Assembly: GCA_018417955.1 (NCBI GenBank)
Contig: JACTVC010000003.1
Coordinates: forward strand, 372,001-436,000
Direction of reading: 5' to 3'
DNA length: 64,000 nucleotides
Source of the DNA: Laccaria trichodermophora
Lineage: Eukaryota; Basidiomycota; Agaricomycetes; Agaricales; Hydnangiaceae
The position numbers and the translations under genes are program-made. How positions within the stretch are numbered: position 1 is the first letter of the stretch; the number at the start of each line of letters is the position of its first letter. Positions 12,760 through 23,724 of the stretch are shown here, piece by piece. The notes under the pieces were generated by a model. The model was not told the DNA's origin. It searched no databases and saw nothing but the letters and a program-made list of their open reading frames with translations.

Positions 12760-15700
12760 CTATATAATCCTTACTAGCCGCAGAGAAAGCCTCCAGACTA
12801 AGTCGTCGAATCCAAGCGAAAGCTCTAGTTCCTCGTACGACTTTGAGGAGCGATGCCAGAAGACATCCAACTCAGATGAACGGGCTGTAATCCTTCGAAT
12901 GCCAATCCCTTCGAGGCGAAAACGTCATGATCTGCGTGATTGCAAAGACCGTAATTGACGGGTATACATCAGCTAGGTCCTGACTCCATCGGGCAGAGCA
13001 TAGAAGTCACTAGCATTAGAAAACCTTCTTCAGGTTATCCGTCGTAGCCGCACTCGAGCAGCATGTCCCAATCAAAACTGTTGAACGAAACACGCATGAG
13101 CTGATACCTGCCGGTAACACAAAATAATACTCACGAACGCTGGTTCCAGTCCGTTTGATAGAATACTGTCATGCATGATCAACGAGTTATCTAGGACAAA
13201 AAGAACCAAGTGCACCTGAAATTCAGCCCCACTAAGCACAAAAACGTCCCCATGAACGAGTGTGACCACAACATTCTCCGTGTCAGGTTTTTCCGGCCCT
13301 TCATCTTCTTCGGCATCCGGGTCGAGTTGCGGTTGCATTGCAGGCTTAGATACCTCCGCATCCCTCATCTCCACGTCTCCGGTATGGTTGTCCTGTTGAT
13401 GATCCTCGTCATCATCCATGCGAATGAGTGAGTCGAGGTCAGGTAGGAGCGCAGATTCAGGCACTGCTGCTGGTGCTATTGGGGCGAGGCTCGATGTTGG
13501 CGCCATCATAGCAGGCGGGGTTGAGGGGGCGACTGGATTTGGCCAGAATGAAAATGGGCCAATACTTTGGAACAAGGGAACGATGCTCGAAGTCGACACC
13601 ACTGGTGCTGGCCAAGGTTTGATATCCTCTTCAACATCCTCCATCGTCAACAGCAAGTCCAAGTCTAGCATTTGCATCCCCTGTGTAGCTGGTCCTACCA
13701 CCGAAGAGGGATCCGCGAAAGCCGAAGGTTGTGCATCGATTGGCAGATGTGGGTCATCGTCTTTTGCCTTTCCCTTTCCCTTCCTCTCCTTCCCAGTCGT
13801 CTTTCCCCCCTTCGACTTCTTGGATACCTTTGGCAATTTCGTCTTCTTTCGAACGACCTGAGGGGCTTTGCCCTTTGGAGACAAGGTCAACACAACTTCA
13901 CACCCCAGGCACATCATCATGACGCTCTTCTTCGTCGCAGAAGCAGTGTAAATACCCTACGAACCCAAAGTTAAGAGTCTGAACCACGAGAAAGGATCCT
14001 ACACGTACCCTTTGACTTCCGCTAGTAGCCCATGCCATTACATCCAAATGGTCGACCTCCAACAAAGAAGGATCCACTTCCGCGTAAGCCAACGCCTTGC
14101 TGATCAGCAAATCCTTAGCTTGTACAAGACAAGGCAATGTCTGCTGCTTTGGACTCTTCACGCTCGACCTCTTCCCTTTTCCTTGCTTTGCCTTCGACTC
14201 TGGCGAAGGCGCCATGGAGCACGAGTACATGAAAATTGCATCTGCAAAAGCCAAGAAAAGAAAGTCAGTCAACGCAATCAAAAAGGGTCAACCAACGAAC
14301 TGCCATCGTCCACTGTCCGACTCAACACAACGGAGGACTGTATATCCATGAACAGCTGGGTCGCAGCTACCTGTAACGATGGCATGTTACATGTGAACAC
14401 ATGCTTGATCACTGGTACCGCAGCCCCCGGCGGGGATTCCAATTTCAGCCCCAACTTCGCGGCCTTCTGTAGCCCATCTAATGTATACGCAAGCGTGCGC
14501 ACACCATCTGACCACGACGCAACACGCGCTTGCACGCCTTCTGGGAACGTATTGTACGGCAGGGGCAGAGGTTGGGCGTCGTGAAGATTTCGGATGATGG
14601 ACAAGTCCAACGCAAACCCTGGTGGTAAAGCAGTGGCCTGTAAATCAACCACAATCAGAATTACTGTCGAATTGATTTTAGAGGAATATCAAACCTTGCA
14701 CACGGAACTAGAGCATTTGCAATGTCGGAGCGTACTCTGGAAGTTCAGCTTCCCACACTTAACACAGTACCAACCACTAGGCACGATATGGGTACCGCCA
14801 AACGCCGCCACGAAGTGGGGCGAGATCTGTGAATAATAAATGTCGCCCAGGCGATCCCATATGCTGTGAGACGTTTTCTCCACTTGATAGCGCGATTGCC
14901 AATCATCATTCGGATCTACCAAGGGATCAGTGGGCATCTTGTTGGGCGATATCTCCAACTGCTGCATCTGCGTCGTTGTCTCGCCTAGTGTGAGCTCTGG
15001 TTGGGGTGTGGATTGGGCTGGGGCTTCGGGTGCCTTTGTAGGCTCAGGATCCCACCAAGGTCGCGAATAGTCGATTTTATTGTCTGTGGGCGCAACCAAC
15101 CATTCTTCGCCACCAGCTACCCATTCCAGCTTGAACGACCACTCTACTCTCTCGGCTGACATTCCAGACGGAAGGGACTTTGGTTGATTTGCCTTGATTG
15201 GTACTTCCTAAGAATCGTCCGATTTCGTCAAAGGAAACCTTCGATAATCACAGAAGAAGGATACCTTAACACCTAACACTTTAAAGTACCCCAGAAATGC
15301 AAGGGCAAACTCTTCTACAAGAGAAACATTCGGCCAAATGTCCAGGACGCAAGAGCGGGCTGCGATGACGGTGACTGGAAGACTGTGAATGTAAGCGTCG
15401 ACGAGGGTTTGGAGTTCTTCAGGTAAAGATGACGGAACTCGTCCAGCGCTTTGCTGGCGTTGCTTCTCCGGAGTCGATACGGTAGGCCGCTCAGCAGGAA
15501 GATCGGCGAAGGTGGGTGGGTGATCGCTATTAGGGAGGGATATAGCTTGTCGTTGATGGTCTTCTACGACATTATTCAGCATCAGCGGATTTGGAGGACG
15601 CTCGAGAGAAGCCATTGCGACTGAGGATGGTGTAGGAGGCGAACAAAGGGTAGTGCTACCCAAAGAAGGACCTGGGGGTGAATTGAGCCGAGAATCAGTC

Positions 15701-18700
15701 TTGGGGGACAGAGGTCGACCGCTGATATGACGATAGGTGCCAAAGTCCTTTCTAAACGGTTCTGGCGTCTGCGAGGAATGAACACTCCCATCGTCGTAGA
15801 AGACAGTGACCTTGGCTTTGGGAATAAAGATGGGTGAAAGAGGTCCCCTTTTCGATTCCGGAATTGAATCTAGCGAAGCGACAGGGATGCAGTTCTTACA
15901 ACCCAAATGATTGTAGTTTCTTGCGCAAGAAGGGCATAATGCAAGATCAACGTCTTTCAAAAGGGGAGCAACATCTTTTGAAGGGTGAGTTGCGGGTGCA
16001 AGTGATGGAGGAATTGTTGTTCCAAGGTCGGCATTGAATGAATTCGCACATTCCGCAGGCATGTCCGCTAAAGGTCCCGCTCCGACCAAAGAGTCTTTGT
16101 TTGTGCTGGAAGCTGCGGAAAGTTTGCGTGGAGGGTCTAGGACAGAGATTGCACTCGAACCCAATTCAACCTGCCCCGTAGATTCCGCAAGCGTAGGTTG
16201 AGAATGAGAAGTCGACTCCGTAGTGGCAACTTCTTGCAAGAGTTCCGTTGCGCATACAAAATCCCGGGTTCTAAAGCAAAGGAATCAACTGACGTTCTTT
16301 CACCAAAATTTAACATACGTTGTCAACTCCAAAGTCCGCTTTCCATCTCCAGCAGACAGACCAAAAGACTTCCCGGCTTCCTCGAGCAAGATATACGGGT
16401 TCTGGGAACATAGCCATGAGACTCCGTTCACGCATTTCGTTCCAGTCAACTCGGGCATAACAGTCAAGAGTTCATCTCTGCTCTTTTTGCGGAAAAGGAC
16501 TCAGGAGAGAGGTTAACGTGAGACTTGAAGATAACTTACGCTTGACCAGATTCTAGGTGTGAATTTTGGCGCAACAGTACCTGTCGGCTTGGGCTCCTTG
16601 GTTTGTACGTCCGTGGCAGGTGATTTCACCTGTTTAACCTTGGGTTTGAGCACCGGTACTAGTTTCCAGGTCGGAGGGTTCGGCGTAGGGATAGGGAGAG
16701 CTGCAAAATAATGTTGATCCATAACGGAGCATCACCTGTAATTTTTGAGAGGACATACCTTTCGGCTTGGGTGCAACTTCGTTCTCTTTTGCTTTCTTGG
16801 CCCGCTTTTGCCCTGGGGCCTTGACAGTCGTTGATTCGGCTGGATCTTTTTGTTTCTTCGGTCGGCCTCTCTTAACTATGAAACTCCATCGTCAACTTGG
16901 GAATGGTGGGAGAACAGTAAGAAATACGCACCACTACTTGTAGAGGCTTCTTGTGTAGGCTCAGTAGTTCCTGAAAGCCCCTCTTGGGTCGTTGCAGGAT
17001 CTCGTTTGGTTCGCTTGACTTTAGGTTCACCACTTGCAGGTTCCTTCGCCTTCCTCCGACGTGGTTTCTCTCCAGCTTGAGCTGAATCATGACCTGCGAT
17101 CGCGGTGGACGAAGAACATGGTAAATCAGCACTGCCCATAGAAACGTCGTTGTCAGGTGCTGATGCTGATGCAAGAGCATTTTCGTAGACGAAGGAAAGC
17201 CCTGTAGTAGCGGCGGTATCAAGTTGAGCCCCGTTTATGGATCCACCCGTAGGTGGTTCTTTCGCCTTTCCCTTCGTCTTAACACTTTGAGCTCCGCCAT
17301 CAGGTGGTACTTGCAACGCGCCAGCCGATGTCGTCGTGGCATCTGGAACTGGGGCTGGTACACTTGTTTGGCCGGTCTCATGCACGAAAGAAGGTACCAC
17401 GCTGCTTGTAACAGCTACATTCAACTTAACCCGTTTTGCCTTGGGTTCGCCAGCAGCTGGTTCTTTCGCTTTCCGAGGGTGACGTGTCCTCTGAATGACT
17501 GTGTTGATGTATTAGGCCTAGCTAAGTTTCGATGAGAAAACAAGACTTGCCTACGCTCGATGATCCCCCAGCCCGTGGAGGTACCATTTGCGCCATGGAC
17601 GATGTTGGTTCGCGTTGAGGAAAGAAAAGTTCTGCCGTGGAACTAGTCGCTCGCTGTTCGTCCATTTGCATCATAGGTTCCGCAGGCGCTCGACCCTTCC
17701 CCTTTCGGTCCTTCTTCGCAACTATACAGTACAGTTGGTCGGTTAATCAACAGAATGCCAAGGAAGAGGAACACAAACTGATGCTTTGTGTGGCCGTGCT
17801 TGGTTGCGGTTGAGGTGATACCAGTTGAAGCGCCTCTGGTTCCTTTTGACGTAAAACACCACCTTCCACTACGGCAGGTACCAGATTGAGTTTGGCTCCC
17901 TTCAATTGAGCTGCCCGCATCTTCTCTTTACGAGGAAGGTCTACGTCTATGGCTAATTTCAGCCAGCTACAGGCTCGAAGAATATACCAAGTTCACTTTA
18001 CCTTGAGTGTTCACATTCTGAGAGATGGGTATCTTCGAGTTTGTGTTACCCATTTGCACTACATACGAGTTTTGCCATTGCTGATGTCCCGCCTTCGCTT
18101 TGCCGATGACTTCTCTTGATATTTGAGCTCAAACTCCAGATGATGAGGATGCGTATACACACCGATCTGCGAAACACTTGATCCAACATAGGTCTCCTCT
18201 TCAGTGGACATTATAACATCGCGTCCCCCGATATCGCCCGAGTTATGCGAATGTCTAGGTCTGAGTTTCGCAAGGGCGACGTCGTCCGCAGGAGCACCTT
18301 TTTGTTTTCGAGGTCGTTTCTTGGCTATCATACATAAAAGTGACCTTGTCAATGAAAAATGGGTGTGAACACAAGCATGACGTACGAAAATTTGTTGGAG
18401 GTGACACAGTATCAACGGAGGTCTGTGCATCATTCTGATGCAATCCACTGTCCAAACCTTGAATTCTCTCCAACTTCACTGCGCGGCTGACGAAAGGCTG
18501 TGAGTTCACATGTACTGCTTTATCGGTATGTGGTGGATTCCGAGGTTCGTTAATGCTAGGAACTTCTTTGCCTGTTAAGCCCAATCATCTCTCGGAAATA
18601 ACAAAGCATACCACTCTGCAACGGGTTCGATCTTCCGTGAACGTTAACAGGCGATAAGGGTCTCCCCGAGTGCGCTTTATCCATGTGCCCGACTGCGGAC

Positions 18701-19595
18701 CCAGACTTTCGAAGATTGGGCTTCACGCTGCCACCTGACAGTTTTCAAATTGAGAGCGAAATTAACCAAGAACAAAACCGAACATACCAATTGAAAACGT
18801 AGGCGGGTCACGTTGAGCGTTCGGAGCAGCCGAAATGAGCCCCCACGAGTTCGAACCGATAGCACGAGAGTTTTGCGAAGGTAGCTGGTCAGCAGAGTTT
18901 TTGTGTTTGTTGAACCGAAGCTTCGCCAGAACTTCTTTTTGCGTAGGAATTTCATTCACTTTTCCGGGTTGGTTTGTCACTACTAACAGGACACTAGCGT
19001 GAGCACGAACGAACAAAAAGGTAGATTCAATCCACGTACCGCTCGTAGAGGACACAGACGTCCGTACTTCACCACCCAACGATACCACTTTCATATCCCG
19101 CGCCCCCGCTGTCAACACGGGTTTCCGAGGGTTCCCATTCGCCACTCTACCACTAGCACGAGAGTCTTGCGAGGGTTGCTGATCACCGTGTTTTCTAAAT
19201 CGACGTTTCACCATGACCTCTTCACGCATTCCAGTTCTTTCCGCTTCTTTAGAGCGGTTCGTCGCTCCTACCGCAACACCATCATGAGCATGAACGAACT
19301 AAAATCATAAGTTGAACCACCTACCGGCCCTCGTCGAAGACACAGATGCCTGTCCCTCACCACCAATGCCGGACGACATTACCACGTCCATATCTCGCGC
19401 CTTCGTGGACAAGGACAGGGCTGTTTTCGGATTTGACGCCCCACTGACACTGACAGCGCGAGACTTTTGGGCCGGTGTTGTGTCACCAACGGCGCTCGAA
19501 TTTTGACTTTTCTTGAACTGAGGTTTTGCCAAGTGATCGTCCTGACGCGCAAGAGGTCCTTGTGCTTTTTGTGGTCTACTGTCCACCACTTATCA
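12760..19595. repeat. segmental direct duplication, copy B
   Basis: This is the complete counterpart of 4713-11045. It keeps the segments deleted from copy A at about 14875-15230, 15672-15795 and 17880-17925, and is continuous with the first two exons of the oxygenase gene up to 20049. Confidence 0.85.
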
Positions 19596-20049
19596 CGCAC
19601 GAAAATCAGCGAAACGAGCAACAACTAAAGTCAAACGAATTACGTACCCGCAACCGACGAGTTGACAGACGCCTGAGCATCACCACCAACTCCTTCCACA
19701 TCCATGTCCCGCACCTCCACCGTGATGGGCGTCTCCAAGTTCGGATCTGCGGCCACACTGACAGCGCGAGAACTCTGCGCAAGTACCGGCGGGTCCAGCG
19801 TTGTCGTCCCAACGGTGTCTGGCTTTTTGATTTTTTTGAATTGAAGTTTTGATAAGACGGCCTGGCGCCTAAACGCCTCTTGCGCTCTGTGGGCTTTCTG
19901 ATTCGCTAGGTATTACGAGTCAGCGTAAACGTTTGCAAATTGACCTCGAAATACGTACCGGAATTCGTTGACGACCCAGACGGCTGAGAACCACTACCAC
20001 CACACGGCTTTGCCCCATCCCCATTCTCCGCCTTCTTCGTCCTGGCCAT
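13016..20049 (-). CDS. large multi-domain protein ending in an AlkB-like 2OG-Fe(II) oxygenase fold
   Basis: A long gene with about 20 short-intron exons begins MARTKKAENGDG and ends LKKVF. Order: repeated N-terminal exons (KLRFNKHKN, SRA and RDMDVV motifs), lysine-rich low-complexity stretches with AT-hook-like KKRPRKQKG and RGRPKKQKD, a zinc cluster CPSCARNYNHLGCKNC, a second cluster WYCVKCGKLNF followed by HCKCSSSVCK, then the catalytic part. The latter runs IKHVFTCNMPSLQVAATQLF, LLISKALAYAEV, DHLDVMAWATSGSQRG, MMMCLGCEVVLTL, an acidic linker, VTLVHGDVFVLSGAEFQ, YSIKRTGTSVLLIG. The end resembles the last strands of AlkB-family double-stranded beta-helix enzymes: a possible HxD (HLD) and a possible 2OG-binding arginine in KRTGTS. 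The usual distal histidine is not obvious, so activity is uncertain. No frameshift was found. A role on nucleic acid is inferred only. Confidence 0.6.
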
Positions 20050-20779
20050 CCCAAGGGCCCTGAGAGTCACTTGGGTCTGGTCGGGGTAGGCACGCCTTGA
20101 GCGTCGAATACCACGAAAAGAGGCCAAATCAACGTGAAAAGATGTCCCAGATAGGTGCTAGAAGACTGTTCGATGAAAGCAGAAGTTGAAAGAATGCAGC
20201 AGGGAAGAGAGTTGCAGGAGAATCAATATTCGATGGGTTTACATATTGATCTCACCACTGCCACCTGATGCTAACAGGGCAAGAGCAATGCTTGTAGCCA
20301 GCCACTGGGGACACTGGACTCCAATATTTCACTGGATGGTATGATTATGATGGTAGGATGGGTTCTGACATGAATGTTTGGAACAGAAAAATGGTCATTA
20401 GACAGGCACCACACCTTTTGAATCTCATTAGATTCAAACAAAAGGCAATGACACAACAGAGGTGTTGTACTCTACAATAAGAACATCAACTGCAAGACTG
20501 CAAGAGTTCACTGGGTTGTAATAAAAAGAAACCCAAAAAATAGAGGCTTGGCAAAAACAATGCCTCTGATGCACAACTGATGCAGTAACTCAGAACAGCT
20601 CTCAGTCATGAATGAATATCAGCAGTCTTGCATAGATAAAAATGTATACTGAAAATGCTCAAATGGAGGGCCTGTACCTCTGAGCTTCACAACAAAGCTT
20701 CGTTGAAAGTCAGTCGAGGCTGTCAAGCAATGATTATAGGCCTCCAAAGCATTCACAGACGTTAATCATAAAGTGAATC
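20050..20779. other. intergenic region, CpG-poor
   Basis: The first 100 bases are the probable promoter of the oxygenase gene. From about 20140 to 20760 the sequence is A/T-rich with very few CpG dinucleotides, unlike the flanking genes, and contains no supported coding frame. It may be an old, decayed repeat. Confidence 0.4.
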
Positions 20780-21714
20780 CTATGTTTCTTCTTCATCCGA
20801 GTCCGTAGAGGCAATGAAGCCAAGGTACGAGCCATCCAAAGCACCTATCCAAGTGCCAGATTAACAAAGTAAAACACACGCCATTATGAACTCACGACCA
20901 ACGTTCCCAGCGGCATGTTTTCCGCGATACGCCGACACCACCGGGCTAGGCGTAGCAAGGTACCCAACAGTCGACGTTGATGATGCCTGTGTATTCGTCG
21001 AGCTTGACCCAGGAGGTATCGAGTAATGCACCACCCGCGAAGGTGTGGAGACGGGAGACACGGGGTACGTCACTGATGACATTGAGAAAGAGGCGGAGGC
21101 GAAGGGAGATGATGGGGCGAAGGAGAAGGGTTTCTGACATTGTGGACTTGACTGTGCATGAAGCAAAGAGTCAGCCGCTGCGAGGGTAAAAAAAATGTGG
21201 AAAGTAAACAAACGTACGTTCGGGGAGAGGACTCTAAAAGGGCGTTGGGGCGTCGTCGTTGGAGACTTTGCATTCGACTTCGGCCGCGCTGGAGAGTTGA
21301 CGGGTGGCATTGGCGGGGGAGGATATTTGAGCGCATAGCCCGCCTCCGCGATATTGAACGTAAAAATCGTAACCGCCGTCACTTCTACAGACATACCACC
21401 AATCAGCAAAACTCAAAAAACACATAACAGCACTCACCTAGCAAGCACACCCACTGATACACCCACTCCGAAGACCACCTCTCAAACGTGTGGCTCGAGC
21501 GTAACACACGTCGAATGGCCGTCGGCAGAGACGGCACTGGAAGCAAGTAAGACAGGATAAGAGCAGCTATGAGACAGACGGCGTTCAGCCGTATACGTTG
21601 GAGAGCCTCTGCTTTGTGGGGTTTAAAGTGGTTGGCTATGGCCGCGAGCGTTGAGGATATAAGAGATTGCGACGAGGGTTTCTTGGTGGGTAATGGTGGC
21701 ATGCTTGAGGTCAT
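20780..21714 (-). CDS. POM34-like nuclear pore membrane protein
   Basis: Four exons splice in frame. The N-terminal region ends in helix LNAVCLIAALILSYLLPVPS (about residues 45-64). A second hydrophobic segment, EVTAVTIFTFNIAEAGYAL, begins at the next exon. The rest is proline- and serine-rich: RPFRVLSPN, then SSPQCQKPFSF and repeated PVSPVSTPSR-like stretches, ending in ASTDSDEEET. Two close membrane spans followed by RPF-x-LSPN/SPQ motifs are typical of the fungal nuclear pore component family NPCC/Pom34, which anchors the pore in the nuclear envelope. Start ATG at 21714 precedes MTSSMPPLPTKK; stop at 20780-20782. The left end of the CACTA element lies only about 160 bases upstream of this start codon, so the insertion probably sits in or next to the promoter. 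Confidence 0.7.
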
Positions 21715-21876
21715 GGGAAATAGTGAGCTAGAGAACGGGCTTTTGCACGCGTCAACGTCGCGGTCGTTTGCAGCAGTAGGATGGTCGTCGTCGAGAGAGA
21801 AAATGAGGTTGTTACAAGGTTGGAAAGTCACGTGAATTGTCATCAATGAAATGTGCGCAGTCAGAAATCCACTACT

Positions 21877-21908
21877 CACTGCGTTTCGGACCTTTAATCC
21901 GTTTCCGG
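21877..21908 (+). repeat. left terminal inverted repeat of the CACTA element
   Basis: The 32-bp CACTG-starting terminus is the inverted counterpart of 29750-29781. The preceding ACT is one half of the target duplication. Confidence 0.8.
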
Positions 21909-22217
21909 TTTATGTGTGAAATATCTACTTTCTCATGTCTCTTTGTATTTACCCACCCATACAAAGAACGGAAATGCTGACAACACCCAGAAATCTTGCT
22001 CTCAGGAAATGTCGACGCGTTCAGAATTTCCCATCCACTTCTCGCGCATGTTTCTTAGCTTTCACCGTGATGTCTACGACATATTTTCCCTCGGATCCGT
22101 CTGTCTGACAGGTCACAAAACATTGCTCTCGCAACATCGACACATCACATATCCTACGTTTTCTCTCCAGGTCTATGCCAGATTTCATCCCCAACCAGCC
22201 ACTGTCTGGTATATGGA

Positions 22218-22224
22218 TATATAA
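22218..22224 (+). promoter_or_regulatory. TATA box
   Basis: TATATAA lies 74 bases before the start codon at 22298, inside the transposon, and would serve its first gene. Confidence 0.45.
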
Positions 22225-22297
22225 GTAAGTTTTTGACATCCTCTCCGTGTGCGAAGGACACTAGCGTATATACTAGTTTCAACAACCTTCAACTCAA

Positions 22298-23211
22298 ATG
22301 TCCAACGTAAGTTTCGTATAACAGTCATGACAGTTAGGCTGACTTGCATTTGCCAGCGTCGCCGTAACTTGCTATTATCGCAGGTTCGCGAGCCAGCAAA
22401 GCCTCGTCAACGAACCAGCCTCACACCTGCCCAGAAGGCTGAATATCGGCGAGTCACTTACGGCCTGCCATCCCCGCTGGACAACTGGATCGCCTCTTCG
22501 CTCGACTTTGCATCCGAGCCGCTCGCGGGCGATGGGTTCTGTGCGGGCAGGCCACTTGCGGGTAATTTTCTGGTGCAGGACTACGTCACCTGCACCGTCA
22601 AGGTGGTCAAAGTCGAGGTGGGTGTTACTTGTCTTTCTAGAACTGCTTAACTTCATATTTGATAGGGCGAAATCGAAGAGCCGTTTCAAGACCCGCACAC
22701 GTTCACACTGTACCTCACTGTGCAGCTGCGTCCATCCTCAGGTTTTCTAGCCTATTACTGGACAAGCCCAACCATTATTCTTGCTTCCTACACAGGCACC
22801 GGCAACGAACTCAATGCACCAGATTGGGTCACCCTCATCAGCAACCCTCGTTCATTTAGGCAGCCACGGACACACATTGTCGAAGTTTTCATGATATTGG
22901 CAGCTCAACCTGAGAATGAAAGGTCGTCACAACGGATTCTTGCTTGGTGCTTTGCCGTGTCGGTGAGTCACAGTTGTGGTTTGCGTGGTGTCACCTGTTA
23001 TTAATCTTTTTGTTTCTGGCACCAGCGACCATCCTATACTCATCTCTGGAGGTCACCCTCGCTTAGTTCAAGCTGGTTCACTTCCCCCCGTAATTTACGT
23101 TCACACAAGACACGGGCATCAGCATTCACCTATGAGCAGTCTCAAGAACGTCGATTGTTGTTGAATCAGTCACCCAGCCGGACTAGCGCTCCTTGTCTTC
23201 GCCAAATGTAG
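22298..23211 (+). CDS. CACTA element gene 1, unknown function
   Basis: I do not recognise the family. A tiny first exon (ATGTCCAAC, then GTAAGT) joins an exon ending at 22617. Two in-frame acceptors exist, after CAG at 22356 or at 22383, differing by nine codons (RRRNLLLSQ). Exons from 22666 and from about 23026 follow, with stop TAG at 23209-23211. The product of about 245 residues has an N-terminal basic region, the motif LPSPLDNWIASSLD, a central beta-rich part (CTVKVVKVEGEIEEPF, TFTLYLTVQLRPSSG) and a Ser/Arg-rich tail. No transmembrane or signal segment is seen. It lies inside the element and reads toward the transposase, so it is probably accessory. A PSPFDYWIANAL motif in the KDZ-linked gene near 60.25 kb is similar. 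Confidence 0.55.
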
Positions 23212-23724
23212 ATTAATATGTACCATCTACTCAATTACTATACAAATTGCCCTGCGCTTTCTCGGCCAATACCTCACAAGTGGGTTGAGCCTATTTCATA
23301 CGGGACTTTGTTTACTGTGTGACCATGTGTGACGAGCTTGATGCGTAAGCATCATACTCATTACAGACGAATATTTATTCGTGCTCTGCACCACCCTCTC
23401 CAGTCTGCCTGAGGCACCCGGCTGTTTACCGTTACTTATCTGGCTGTGAGCAACGCCAGTGAGTACTAGGACTCGGAGGGTAGGACCGCTTGCATAAAAG
23501 CTATCCTCATCATCTACTGTTTATTCTATCATAACCGACTGCTCGTCCGCTCCCGTCTTGTCCTCCCAACAACTAGGTTGCTCAAGTTCTACGGCGCGAC
23601 AGTGGTGGAAGATTGCTGTTGCCATCTAAATACTTCAAGCCCTTTTGATCATAAACGTCTGGTTCCCACTGGCAAGTCTCTTCATTTTTGATTTTCTGCA
23701 AAGCTTAGTGATGAAAATTTGTAG
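23212..23724. other. spacer between element genes
   Basis: No convincing exon is seen. The transposase must start somewhere here, but no ATG exon could be joined with confidence to the first recognisable exon at 23725. The region has TCATCATC/CATAACC-like pyrimidine tracts typical of a promoter and 5' leader. Confidence 0.35.

Noticed and set aside
13016..20049. TET/JBP-type 5mC oxygenase, often linked to KDZ elements in mushrooms
   Set aside because: None of the TET/JBP landmarks I know could be seen. The ending (HGDVxVLSG, YSIKRTGTS) fits an AlkB-like fold better.
23331..23361. GAGCTTGATGCG and AAGCATCATACTC as an element terminus
   Set aside because: It does not pair with any sequence near the right end. 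The CACTG ends at 21877 and 29781 with ACT duplications explain the element fully.
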